Source: a virus
DNA: 64,000 bases
Virus record (IMG/VR): IMGVR_UViG_3300021440_000017
Coordinates: 19,101 to 83,100 of that record
Reading direction: 5' to 3' (one strand)
Shown: positions 57,186-64,000 of the stretch, in pieces
How positions within the stretch are numbered: position 1 is the first letter of the stretch
Layout of the letters: each line of letters begins with the position of its first letter
Program-made: the position numbers and the translations under genes
Notes under the pieces: model-generated
What the model saw: only the letters and a program-made list of their open reading frames with translations
The model's database searches: none
What the model was told of the DNA's origin: nothing

Positions 57186-57926
57186 ATGCCAGGAAATCCA
57201 TCACCCATCTTCTCCGCCGTCGGTGACATCCAAGGCGGCGAGATACTGACAGCGGCAGCCGCTGACGTTACCGGCCAAGGCGTGAACAACGTGGTGGTGT
57301 TCACTGCGAACGCCGTGAACGGGGGCTTCGTCCAGCGACTGCGTGCGAAGCCCCTGGGGACGAACGTCGCCTCCGTGCTCCGCATGTACATCAACAACGG
57401 GTTACACCGGTTGGCAACGGCGTTGGCAACGGTAGCCGGTACGCCCACAGGGACTCCAAGTGCGGCCGGTGGCACGCTCGCATCAGGCAACTACTTTGCG
57501 AAAATTGTCGCGGTGGACGGCTACGGAGGAGCAACAGCACCGTCCACGGAAACGGCAGCGGTTGCCGTCACGGGACCTACCGGCAGCATCACCTGGAACT
57601 GGACAGCGGTAGCCGGTGCGGTGTCGTACCGGATTTACGTGGGCCCGGTGACAGGTGGACAGGTCACGTACTTCACGTCCACCACGAACTCGCTCGTGCA
57701 GACAGCCATGATCGGAACACGGGACTCCATCGGTGTTCCGAACAACAACAACTGGTTCTACGGTGAACTGACGCTGCCTGCGACAACGGCGAGCGCAAAC
57801 TCCGCGTTGCTCGACGCGGATTACCCGTTGAACCTCGCGTTGCCGCCGGGCTACCGCATCATCTGCGGCCTGGGTACTGCGGTCGCCGCCGGCTGGCAAG
57901 TCGGGGTCATCGGCGGAGCCTACTGA
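57186..57926 (+). CDS. Fibre-associated protein with FN3-like insert (246 aa)
   Basis: Residues 1-90 and 180-246 form one beta domain (NNVVVFTANAVNGGFVQRLR; WFYGELTLPATTASANS), interrupted by an FN3/Ig-like module at about 94-176 (GGTLASGNYFAKIVAVDG; ITWNWTAVAGAVSYRIYVG). The insert resembles those in the sheath and the gp6-like protein. Such modules usually bind carbohydrate or other surfaces weakly. It overlaps the first Gly-rich fibre as TGATG. Confidence 0.72.
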   Translation: MPGNPSPIFSAVGDIQGGEILTAAAADVTGQGVNNVVVFTANAVNGGFVQRLRAKPLGTNVASVLRMYINNGLHRLATALATVAGTPTGTPSAAGGTLASGNYFAKIVAVDGYGGATAPSTETAAVAVTGPTGSITWNWTAVAGAVSYRIYVGPVTGGQVTYFTSTTNSLVQTAMIGTRDSIGVPNNNNWFYGELTLPATTASANSALLDADYPLNLALPPGYRIICGLGTAVAAGWQVGVIGGAY

Positions 57927-58843
57927 TGCTCGACTTCTCGCACCTGCCGGACAGCGTAGGTGCCCACCTACAGTTTTTCACAGGTGCGGACACGTTGGCA
58001 GCGGGTACCGGTGGCAAGGCCTGGCCGAAACCACGAAACTGCTCTATCGTGTTCATGCTCTGCCAAGGAGCTGGCGGTGGTGGTGGTGGCGGGCTTACCG
58101 GAGCGGCGGCAACCGCACGCGGTGGCGGTGGCGGTGGAGGCTCTGGTGCGATCACCACGCTGATGATTCCGTCCTTCATGGTCCCTGACGTGTTGATGGT
58201 CATGCCAGGTGTCAACGGACTTGGAGGTGCGGTGGGTGCGGCGGGAACCACAGGTGCGGCTTCTTACGTGTCCGCAGAGTTCGTGCCGAACAACGCGCTG
58301 AACTGCTTCTGCATAGCGGCAGGCGGAACAGGCGGAACAGCAGGTACAGCAGTGACACCGGGTGCAGCAGGTGCTGGTGGCGCTGCGGCAACAATTGCGA
58401 CGATGGGACTCGCTGGCGGTGGCGTGTGGCGGTCGTTCGCGGGGCAAGCCGGTACCGCAGCAGGTGCCGTTGCCGGCGCAGCCGGAACGAACCAGACGCT
58501 AGCGTCTGTCGGTCAGATCGCTATGGGCGGCACAGGTGGCGGAAGCACGACGAGCGCAGCGTTCCCTGGCGGCGTGGTCAACCCAATTGCCGGGGCCCTG
58601 CTGTCGCAGATCATGCCCGACAATCTGGCGACCACGTTGTTCGCAGCGGGGTTCACCGTGCGAGGACCGACGTACCCGTTTTTCTCAGCACCAGGGCTCG
58701 GCGGCTCCGCAAACAACGCTGGTGCTGCAATCCCTGGTGGAGACGGAGTGAACGGTGGCGGTGGTGGCGGTGGTGGCGGTGGTAACCCAGCGGGTGCCGG
58801 CGGCAACGGAGGCCACGGATTCATCATCATGGCGGCTTGGTAA
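57926..58843 (+). CDS. Glycine-rich fibre paralogue 1 (305 aa)
   Basis: An N-terminal MLDFSHLPD opener leads to an N-terminal beta domain, then QGAGGGGGGGLTGAAATARGG and long runs of Gly/Ala/Thr with interspersed strands, ending GGHGFIIMAAW. Glycine-rich blocks at this density can pack as polyglycine-II sandwiches, as in some T4-like adhesin tips. It shares opener, Gly block and a terminal W with the next two genes, so all three arose by tandem duplication. Probable receptor-binding role. Confidence 0.78.
   Translation: MLDFSHLPDSVGAHLQFFTGADTLAAGTGGKAWPKPRNCSIVFMLCQGAGGGGGGGLTGAAATARGGGGGGGSGAITTLMIPSFMVPDVLMVMPGVNGLGGAVGAAGTTGAASYVSAEFVPNNALNCFCIAAGGTGGTAGTAVTPGAAGAGGAAATIATMGLAGGGVWRSFAGQAGTAAGAVAGAAGTNQTLASVGQIAMGGTGGGSTTSAAFPGGVVNPIAGALLSQIMPDNLATTLFAAGFTVRGPTYPFFSAPGLGGSANNAGAAIPGGDGVNGGGGGGGGGGNPAGAGGNGGHGFIIMAAW
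58097..58119 (+). repeat. 23-base conserved block, copy 1
   Basis: A 23-base segment encoding the TGAAATAR stretch of the glycine-rich fibres. It is identical to copy 3 (59936-59958) and differs from copy 2 (59001-59023) at two positions, while flanking codons have diverged more. Such conserved patches can serve as sites of recombination between the paralogues. Confidence 0.7.
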
Positions 58844-58844
58844 C

Positions 58845-59765
58845 ATGCTCGATCTCAATCACGTTGCCGATGGCGTCTCTTTCACGAGCCTGGTCACCGC
58901 GTCGGGAAACGGCGTTTGGCTCAACTGGAACAAGCCCCGTGGCTGCTCCCAGGTGTACATGGTGGCAGCCGGTGGCGCAGGCGGTGGTGGTGGCGGGTTT
59001 ACCGGAGCAGCGGCTACCGCACGTGGCGGTGGCTCTGGCGGTGGTGCCGGAATGCTGGCCGTCGCATGGGTCCCTGCGTACTTCATGCCCGACGTGCTGT
59101 ACCTGCAAGTGGGGTTCGGCGGACTTGGCGGTGCGGCAGCATCAGTAGGCTTCGCCGGTTCCAACTCGTACGTCTCGGTGGCACCGAGTTCCGCACAAGC
59201 CAACCTGTACCTCACAGGGCAGGCTGGTGGTGCTGGTAACCCAGGTTCAGCTACGGCGGGTGGTGCTGCAGGCACAGGTGGTGGCGCAATCGGCATTGCC
59301 GGGTCTTCGCTATCTTGCTGTGGGCTGTTCACGAACCTACCGGGTGCTCCTGGTGGCGCGGGTGGCGCGCAGACAGGTGCCGTTGGCGCAGTGAGTTCTA
59401 TCACGTTGACCGGTGCGCTACGCGGAGGCTGTGGTGGTTCCGGCACCACATCTGCGGACTTCGCCGGCTCCGTAGTGACGCCAACGGGAACGCAGTCTGC
59501 GCCCACCGTGTTCTACGATCCGTACACGCAAGCTGCGGCGCCTGCAGGATCGACAGTGACACCGTTCGCCAACATGCTGCTACGGCCTCCGATCAACATG
59601 TTCTACGGGTGGCCGGGCAATGGCGGTGCGTCGTCGAACGCGGCCACAGGTGGTCCTGGCACCGACGGATCCTACGGAAACGGTGGTGGCGGTGGTGGCG
59701 GTGGCGTCACAGGCGGCGCCGGTGGTCGCGGTGGCGACGGTTTCATCTTCATTTGGGCCTGGTAA
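58845..59765 (+). CDS. Glycine-rich fibre paralogue 2 (306 aa)
   Basis: Opens MLDLNHVADGVSF, starts two bases after the previous stop. The same architecture as its neighbours: N-terminal strands (VWLNWNKPRGCSQVYMVAA), GGGGGGFTGAAATARGGG, alternating Gly-rich and strand segments, and a C-terminal GGRGGDGFIFIWAW. Central segments (LTGALRGGCGGSGTTSADFAG) differ from the other two copies, which suggests distinct receptor specificity or a hetero-oligomer. A Cys pair (LSCCGLF) is unique to this copy. Confidence 0.78.
   Translation: MLDLNHVADGVSFTSLVTASGNGVWLNWNKPRGCSQVYMVAAGGAGGGGGGFTGAAATARGGGSGGGAGMLAVAWVPAYFMPDVLYLQVGFGGLGGAAASVGFAGSNSYVSVAPSSAQANLYLTGQAGGAGNPGSATAGGAAGTGGGAIGIAGSSLSCCGLFTNLPGAPGGAGGAQTGAVGAVSSITLTGALRGGCGGSGTTSADFAGSVVTPTGTQSAPTVFYDPYTQAAAPAGSTVTPFANMLLRPPINMFYGWPGNGGASSNAATGGPGTDGSYGNGGGGGGGGVTGGAGGRGGDGFIFIWAW
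59001..59023 (+). repeat. 23-base conserved block, copy 2
   Basis: Second copy of the block in the glycine-rich fibre genes, with two substitutions relative to the identical copies 1 and 3; the encoded residues (TGAAATAR) are unchanged. Confidence 0.7.
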
Positions 59766-59767
59766 GC

Positions 59768-60673
59768 ATGCTCGATCTATTCCACATGGTGACCAGGGCT
59801 CACGAGAACGGCGACTACCAAGTCTTCGGGCCCACAGGTGCGAACCCCGTGGTGCAGAAGTTGGTGAAGCCCCGTGGTGCCAAGCTCATGTACGCCGTGG
59901 CCTTCGGTGGCGGTGGCGGTGGTGGCGCAGGAGCTACCGGAGCGGCGGCAACCGCACGTGGCGGTGGCGGTGGCGGTGGTTCCGGTGGTATGTACGTCGG
60001 CTTGTTTCCCCTGGCGTTGTTGCCTGACGCGCTGTACGTCGCGGTAGCGCCAGCGGCTGCCGCCGGTGCAGCGGGCACCGCCACGTACCTGTCGTTGTAC
60101 ACCGCGAACAACGTGCTGAACCACCTGCTATTGGCCCAGGGCGGCGGAGCAGGGGGAACGGGTACATCGACTGCGGTCGGTGCAGCAGGAACTGCGGCTA
60201 CTAACCCGACGGGTCCGTTACTCGGTGCAATGTTTGGGCACACGCAGTTCACTTCGGGCCAAGCAGGTGCCGCTGGTGGCGCGATTGCCGGCGGAGCAGG
60301 GCCTCAGATAACGATTGCCGCAGGGTTCCGCGTCACCGGTGGCAACGGCGGTGCAGGCACAACCAGTGCTGACTTTGCCGGTGGCTTCCACGTAGCGACA
60401 GTCGGTGCGATGATCCCACAGGTACGGCCAGTGGGTCCGGCCGCAGGGTCCAACCCAGGAGGCGCAGGGTTCACCGTCGGCAACATCTTGGGTTCCAACA
60501 GCATGCCTCTGTTCTACTTCGGCGGCCAAGGCGGCTCGTCGTCGAACACGCTTCCGGGTGGCCGTGGTGGCGACGGGGCTCCCGGTTGCGGCGGTGGCGG
60601 TGGCGGTGGCGGAACCACCGGTGGCGCGGGTGGCTCAGGCGGCCCTGGTCAGGTCATCGTGCTCTTCTGGTAA
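59768..60673 (+). CDS. Glycine-rich fibre paralogue 3 (301 aa)
   Basis: Opens MLDLFHMVTRAHENG, also two bases after the previous stop. Contains VAFGGGGGGGAGATGAAATAR, repeated Gly/Ala runs, GFRVTGGNGGAGTTSADFAGG (a stretch shared with paralogue 2) and a terminal GGPGQVIVLFW. Of the three it has the longest run of small residues. Together with the others it forms a tandem fibre array at the end of the late region. Confidence 0.78.
   Translation: MLDLFHMVTRAHENGDYQVFGPTGANPVVQKLVKPRGAKLMYAVAFGGGGGGGAGATGAAATARGGGGGGGSGGMYVGLFPLALLPDALYVAVAPAAAAGAAGTATYLSLYTANNVLNHLLLAQGGGAGGTGTSTAVGAAGTAATNPTGPLLGAMFGHTQFTSGQAGAAGGAIAGGAGPQITIAAGFRVTGGNGGAGTTSADFAGGFHVATVGAMIPQVRPVGPAAGSNPGGAGFTVGNILGSNSMPLFYFGGQGGSSSNTLPGGRGGDGAPGCGGGGGGGGTTGGAGGSGGPGQVIVLFW
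59936..59958 (+). repeat. 23-base conserved block, copy 3
   Basis: Third copy, identical to copy 1 (58097-58119) although about 1.8 kb apart. Encodes TGAAATAR in paralogue 3. Confidence 0.7.
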
Positions 60674-60693
60674 CGGGTAACGAAGGAACGTAC

Positions 60694-61209
60694 ATGAAGA
60701 TCGTGGCGGCAACAACGCTCAGGGACTCGCTGATCGCGGATTTCGTCCGCAGGTTCCCCAAGGTGATGACACGCGCCGGTTCGTACGGCAAGTGCAAGTT
60801 CCTGAGCTACGAGCTTGCGCTGTACCTGCGCCGGCGGGGTGTTCGCGCCACCGTGCTGCACTGTCAGTCCCTGGCGAAGAACCACGGGTGGAAGAAGACT
60901 GCACACGCATCCTGGGTGGAGAAGCCTCGGTCCGAGTGGAGTCACTACGTGGTTGTGTCAGATGGCCTGGTGTACGACGTGACGGCACGCCAGTTCGACC
61001 AGGACCTACCGGTGCCGTTCGTGATCGACCGCGCGGTACTCAGCACCTACTGGGACACCGTGGAACGGGACACATTCGTGAACAACATGGTCACAGAAGT
61101 GCTGCGGTCGCATCTGGATGCCGGACGCACGCTGCGTCCTGGTGCCGTGAGCAAGATTGCGCCAGCAGCAGGCGCACAACAACTGCGGCCGCCGGTCGCC
61201 AACCCATAG
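60694..61209 (+). CDS. Transglutaminase/papain-like cysteine enzyme (171 aa)
   Basis: The ATG follows GAAGGAACG. A Cys in GSYGKCKFLSYELALYL at the start of a helix, a His in EWSHYVVVSDGLVYD and an Asp in YDVTARQFDQD give the Cys-His-Asp order of transglutaminase-like and related papain-fold proteins; the 'H.VV...G...D.TARQF' stretch is the clearest match. It could cross-link or cleave peptide bonds in host or virion proteins. Directly after the adhesin array, so modification of fibres is one possibility. Confidence 0.65.
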   Translation: MKIVAATTLRDSLIADFVRRFPKVMTRAGSYGKCKFLSYELALYLRRRGVRATVLHCQSLAKNHGWKKTAHASWVEKPRSEWSHYVVVSDGLVYDVTARQFDQDLPVPFVIDRAVLSTYWDTVERDTFVNNMVTEVLRSHLDAGRTLRPGAVSKIAPAAGAQQLRPPVANP

Positions 61210-61218
61210 GAGGCACCC

Positions 61219-61719
61219 ATGGACGTTTCAGCATTCTCCACGTGGCTCGGAAACACCGTTGACCTCCCGGCACTGGTGTTGCTGTTGCTGCTCTACATGG
61301 GCTACCGTGTCACGCGCGCGACGCAAGCGAATCCGGAGAACGGGTTCGACTTCGCGGACATGCTGCGTGACGACCGAGGCAAGCCCAGTAGTTCACGCAT
61401 GGCCGTGTTCGTGTGCCTTGCGCTCACGTCATGGGCGCTCATGTACATCGTGATCCACAACAAGGGTGCCGTGGACACGTGGCTGTTTCTAGGATACGCG
61501 GGCATCTGGTCCGGTGCCAAGGTCGTGGACTCCGCGCTCGCAGCGTACACGAAGACGAATGGGCCGCCGACTACGATGTACCGCAGTCCTTCCAGTATGC
61601 CGGTGTTGACCGACGAGGTTCAGGCACCTGAACCTCCGGCAGAGACTACGGCGACGGACGCAACGCCGCGCGGTAACCCCCAGGGCGCGCCGACGGCACG
61701 CGGCGGCAAACAACGGTAA
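61219..61719 (+). CDS. Membrane protein, holin candidate (166 aa)
   Basis: TAGGAGG site. Hydrophobic helices at about 15-29, 62-80 and 86-104, with a conserved-looking GFDFADMLRDDRGKPSSSR loop between the first two, and a long Pro/Thr-rich tail. I recall the loop 'D..DM..D..GK.S..' from phage membrane proteins annotated as holin-like. It is an alternative to the candidate near 39.8 kb. Its last 74 bases overlap the convergent primase gene. Confidence 0.62.
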   Translation: MDVSAFSTWLGNTVDLPALVLLLLLYMGYRVTRATQANPENGFDFADMLRDDRGKPSSSRMAVFVCLALTSWALMYIVIHNKGAVDTWLFLGYAGIWSGAKVVDSALAAYTKTNGPPTTMYRSPSSMPVLTDEVQAPEPPAETTATDATPRGNPQGAPTARGGKQR

Positions 61720-62725
61720 GGAACATCGGAAGCGGCAGGTTCGCAGCGTCGAGCTTGGTACCCTTAGGCACCAGCTTGTCTTTCACAGCTTGGGCTTCCA
61801 GCCGCTTGACGTTGACGAATGTCACCTGTGTGAAGCCCGCGAACGAGCGCCGCAGCATGTTCGTTGCGGTGATCCCTGCGGTATCCGCGTCGAAGAAGAT
61901 GACAACGTGTGTGGCTCCAAGCGCGAGCACGAGGTCCCGTTTCGCAGATGACCACACCTTCGCTCCGAGCACAGCAACGGCGGGCACGCCGTAGTACAGC
62001 AGTCGCAGCGCGTCACGTGGACCCTCAACCACGTATACCGTTGTTGCTCCTGCCGCGATCAGCTTGGCCGCTAGATCGTAGCCAAGAAGCCCCTGCTTCT
62101 GCGACCAAGTCCCGGGCGAGTTCACGTAAGATAGCTCGTTCCGGACCTTCGCCAGATTGGCTTTCACGTAGCCGACTGGTTCTCCGCCTACGGACACTGG
62201 CAACAACGCGCACTCGACTTTGCGCCTTGTGTCTACCGCCAGTTCGCAGCCGACGGCGTTGAGATACCCTCCGGGGAATCCCCTCCACTTGCGATCCACG
62301 GGCCACGGCTCCACGAAGTCCAGGTCGAAGTGCCGCACCGTCTCCTCATGGAGGTTGTCGGTGCTCAGCAACCGGGGGTCTGCTTTGCGCCCGTGAAACT
62401 CGGACACACGCGACGCCGCTGCCTCGTCCACGAGCGGCCACCCGAGCTTCTTCGCCAGCTTGTTCCAGAGGCCACGCTCGCCACAGCCAAAGCAGAACCA
62501 GAGTCCCGGTGGCTTCTTCGACCCGTGAACGAGGTTGATGCTCAGGCTCGGTGTCTTATCCGGGTGAAACGGACACCGGATCATCACGCCCTGGTTCGTG
62601 GACTTGATCGGGCGTGCGCGCTGCACCTGCGTGAGCATCATCCGGTGCGCGTCGTTCACGGCATTGAACTTGGCTCCGGGCACAGTGCCGACGGTCTTCG
62701 GCGCGCGGAACATCGGTGCGGGCAT
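61646..62725 (-). CDS. DnaG-type DNA primase (359 aa)
   Basis: A CHC2 zinc finger (C51, H54 in RCPFHPDKTPS; C78 and C81 in WFCFGCGERG) is followed by a small helical domain and a TOPRIM domain: YVVEGPRDALRLL with E234, then FFDADTAGI with D279 and D281. The N-terminal zinc domain reads DNA templates; the TOPRIM region synthesises the primer. It is smaller than bacterial DnaG and lacks the helicase-binding C-terminal domain. The start overlaps the upstream stop (TGATG, GGAGCG site). First of a leftward replication-type unit. Confidence 0.88.
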   Translation of the reverse strand: MPAPMFRAPKTVGTVPGAKFNAVNDAHRMMLTQVQRARPIKSTNQGVMIRCPFHPDKTPSLSINLVHGSKKPPGLWFCFGCGERGLWNKLAKKLGWPLVDEAAASRVSEFHGRKADPRLLSTDNLHEETVRHFDLDFVEPWPVDRKWRGFPGGYLNAVGCELAVDTRRKVECALLPVSVGGEPVGYVKANLAKVRNELSYVNSPGTWSQKQGLLGYDLAAKLIAAGATTVYVVEGPRDALRLLYYGVPAVAVLGAKVWSSAKRDLVLALGATHVVIFFDADTAGITATNMLRRSFAGFTQVTFVNVKRLEAQAVKDKLVPKGTKLDAANLPLPMFLTVVCRRVPSARPGGYRAALRPSP

Positions 62726-63048
62726 CACAGCGCTCCGTGATCGAGCCCCGAGCAGTTGGTTTCAGGGTCGTAGCGGAACGCCCAGCGATGAAGATCGGTG
62801 GCGTCCACGTAGCCAAGCACGTACGGGACATCGCGGGTCAACGGCGCACCAGTGTCACCAACGTGCATGGATTCCGGCGACCACGAGCCGTCACCGAAGA
62901 AGAAGATGCGCGTGCCCTCTCCGTCATGACCGAGGTCCACGGCAATGGCAGAGTCAACGCCGGGACCTGGGTGCTCCAACTGTGCGCGGCTGAACACCGG
63001 GGCACACACGTGCGTGACGAACGCGACGACGGCTACTCGCTTAGTCAT
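62725..63048 (-). CDS. Hypothetical protein (107 aa)
   Basis: Starts MTKRVAVVAFVTHVCAPVF; a mixed alpha/beta protein with GEGTRIFFFGDGSWSPES in the middle and a D/H-rich C-terminus (VDATDLHRWAFRYDPETN). No motif I can assign. GGAG lies upstream of the start, and the start overlaps the next gene's stop. Replication-region neighbour of primase. Confidence 0.7.
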   Translation of the reverse strand: MTKRVAVVAFVTHVCAPVFSRAQLEHPGPGVDSAIAVDLGHDGEGTRIFFFGDGSWSPESMHVGDTGAPLTRDVPYVLGYVDATDLHRWAFRYDPETNCSGLDHGAL

Positions 63049-63302
63049 GGTCTTTCTCCTGGAGGCCAGTACCGGAGTACGGTACAGACCGCATACGGGT
63101 GAACTCGGCGGTATAGCCTGGTGCCAACGAGGTACCAGCCTTCGACCACCAAGTCGTAGATTCCTGGGCGCATCACGTAGTTCCGGTCGAGAAGCACCAA
63201 CGGCGTGCCCTTCAAAGCACTGAGGTCGATCACGTGTACATCGGGCTCCGCGAAGAAGCTCACAACGTGGTTACCGGCGACCGGTGCTACGATCATGCGC
63301 AT
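63045..63302 (-). CDS. Small hypothetical protein (85 aa)
   Basis: A compact beta-rich protein: MRMIVAPVAGNHVVSFFAE, then VIDLSALKGTPLVLLDRNYV and YDLVVEGWYLVGTRLYRRV. A GGTAAATACC element lies directly before the first ATG, which has little ribosome-site sequence; a second ATG is two codons in. Function unknown. Confidence 0.68.
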   Translation of the reverse strand: MRMIVAPVAGNHVVSFFAEPDVHVIDLSALKGTPLVLLDRNYVMRPGIYDLVVEGWYLVGTRLYRRVHPYAVCTVLRYWPPGERP

Positions 63303-63312
63303 GGTATTTACC
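63303..63312 (-). promoter_or_regulatory. GGTAAATACC element before a leftward gene
   Basis: Minus-strand GGTAAATACC directly abuts the ATG of the 85-aa gene and overlaps the stop codon (TAA) of RNase H. It is identical to the element near 1.43 kb. A promoter this close to a start would make a leaderless message, so an operator or simple coincidence in one of the two places cannot be excluded. Confidence 0.3.
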
Positions 63313-64000
63313 GGCTGGCGTCACGGAGCGCACGGGCAGCAGCACCCGCCAGCGCGTCAGCCTTGGTGTTACCAGGATGACCGTTGTGGCCCTTCACCCA
63401 GGTAAACGCCACGTCGTGCGCCAGCGCGATCTCCTTAGCGAGCGCACGCCAGCGGTCGGCGTTGGCGACCCCGGTGTACCCGTTCGTAGCCCAGCGGTGC
63501 CGCCACGTCGTGGCCCCTGTTACCACGTACCGGCTGTCGCTGACGATCTTGAGCGCGACACCAGGCTTGTGCTTGCGAAACCACCGCAGGGCGTAGATTG
63601 CCGCATCCAGTTCCATGGCGTTGTTCGTCACGTCCAGGGCGCTGCCGCTGCGGCTGCCGTGCCGGCTGTAGAAGCCCCAACCGCCGAATCCGGGGTTACC
63701 CAGGCACGAACCGTCCACGTACACGGGAATCCGATGATCCTCGGTTTTCACCCCGGAGCCCGGCTTTTTCTTCACCAGCGGTACTCGCTCGGTAACCCAC
63801 GGGAACCTCTCTGACAAACCGGGAACTACCGTTGCCAGTACCTCCAACGAGGCTAGTTGGTGCTGTAATTCGGTGACCAGCGTGGTCTGCTCGTCGCTCT
63901 CCACCCGCGTGAACCTCTTGAGTTCCCGTAGGGTTGGGAACACGATTTTCGAGGGCGTTGTTTCTCCGGTTTTCAGCAGCTTCGTGAGGCATCGTAGGAC
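63308..64000 (-). CDS. rnhA: RNase HI with N-terminal extension, start outside the window
   Basis: The C-terminal 145 residues show all RNase HI signatures: PVYVDGSCLGNPG (first Asp), NNAMELDAAIYAL (Glu), LKIVSDSRYVV (Asp) and FTWVKGHNGHPGNTKADALAG (His and last Asp). The frame stays open to the window edge (LTKLLKTGETTPSKIVFPTL...), and no start with a ribosome site is seen, so the protein probably continues beyond; a GTG at 63943 is the shortest plausible start. The extension (ESDEQTTLVTELQHQLASL) is helical. RNase H removes RNA primers, in keeping with primase nearby. Confidence 0.88.
   Translation of the reverse strand, partial: VLRCLTKLLKTGETTPSKIVFPTLRELKRFTRVESDEQTTLVTELQHQLASLEVLATVVPGLSERFPWVTERVPLVKKKPGSGVKTEDHRIPVYVDGSCLGNPGFGGWGFYSRHGSRSGSALDVTNNAMELDAAIYALRWFRKHKPGVALKIVSDSRYVVTGATTWRHRWATNGYTGVANADRWRALAKEIALAHDVAFTWVKGHNGHPGNTKADALAGAAARALRDASR

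Noticed and set aside
1-64000. tRNA genes or CRISPR array
   Set aside because: The only long gap (10844-11237) has no cloverleaf-like sequence, and the repeats seen are in coding sequence without regular spacers. I could not run a tRNA search.
1-64000. Prophage or integrated island in a bacterial chromosome
   Set aside because: No integrase, attachment-type repeat, or chromosomal flanking gene is visible, and the topoisomerase IB active site (R-K-RHxR-YVDP) does not fit a phage integrase.

Overview
The window is a stretch of a large double-stranded DNA myovirus (contractile-tailed phage) genome, GC-rich, with tightly packed genes, frequent ATGA/GTGA start-stop overlaps and good Shine-Dalgarno sites. 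A tail sheath, tail tube, T4-like baseplate proteins and an HK97-fold-type capsid protein make the phage identity firm. A spanin pair (inner-membrane Rz-like plus outer-membrane lipoprotein Rz1-like) points to a Gram-negative host. Terminase, portal, prohead protease, DNA polymerase and helicase are not here, so the genome is clearly longer than this window. I cannot name the phage or host from sequence alone.

Layout. (1) 1-10.8 kb, minus strand: about 27 very small, mostly unrecognised genes (several zinc-binding or membrane proteins) read leftward from two near-identical sigma70-like promoter/leader units near 10.92 kb and 5.86 kb; this looks like an early, host-interaction region. (2) 10.84-11.24 kb: divergent control region. 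(3) 11.2-29.7 kb, plus strand: capsid genes (zinc-ribbon/Gln-rich protein, putative decoration protein, major capsid protein), neck proteins, sheath, tube, a tube paralogue, gp26-like assembly protein, tape measure fused to a GH19 muralytic domain, tube cap, gp53-, gp27-, gp5-, gp25- and gp6-like baseplate proteins. (4) 29.8-32.5 kb: tail-fibre type genes. (5) 33.2-48.4 kb: an unusual set of biosynthetic enzymes, partly leftward (33.2-35.4 kb) and mostly rightward (35.4-48.4 kb): asparagine-synthetase-like PP-loop enzyme, GNAT and FemAB/BioF2-like acyltransferases, membrane fatty-acid desaturase, three 2-oxoglutarate/Fe oxygenase-like proteins (one just ahead of the block at 32.5 kb), B12-type radical SAM enzyme, ATP-grasp ligase, two methyltransferases, PIG-L-type deacetylase, GT-B glycosyltransferase, QueC-like enzyme, HAD phosphatase. 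(6) 48.5-61.7 kb: spanins, GH19 endolysin, topoisomerase IB, a large run of tail fibres including three tandem glycine-rich paralogues, a transglutaminase-like cysteine enzyme and a holin-like membrane protein. (7) 61.6-64.0 kb, minus strand: DnaG-type primase, two small genes and RNase HI, the edge of a replication module.

How it fits together. The late genes run rightward in units that begin near a repeated short element (core GTAATTTCA or GGTAAAT) and are separated by four convincing hairpin terminators. The most interesting part is the 33-48 kb block: its enzyme mix (activation by ATP-grasp and PP-loop ligases, acyl transfer, hydroxylation, desaturation, methylation, glycosylation, deacetylation) looks like a complete small-molecule, glycan/lipid or nucleobase-modification pathway carried by a virus. 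A second oddity is a small open frame between the gp26-like gene and the tape measure that has an excellent start site but a TGA at codon 3, in the place where other tailed phages use translational recoding.
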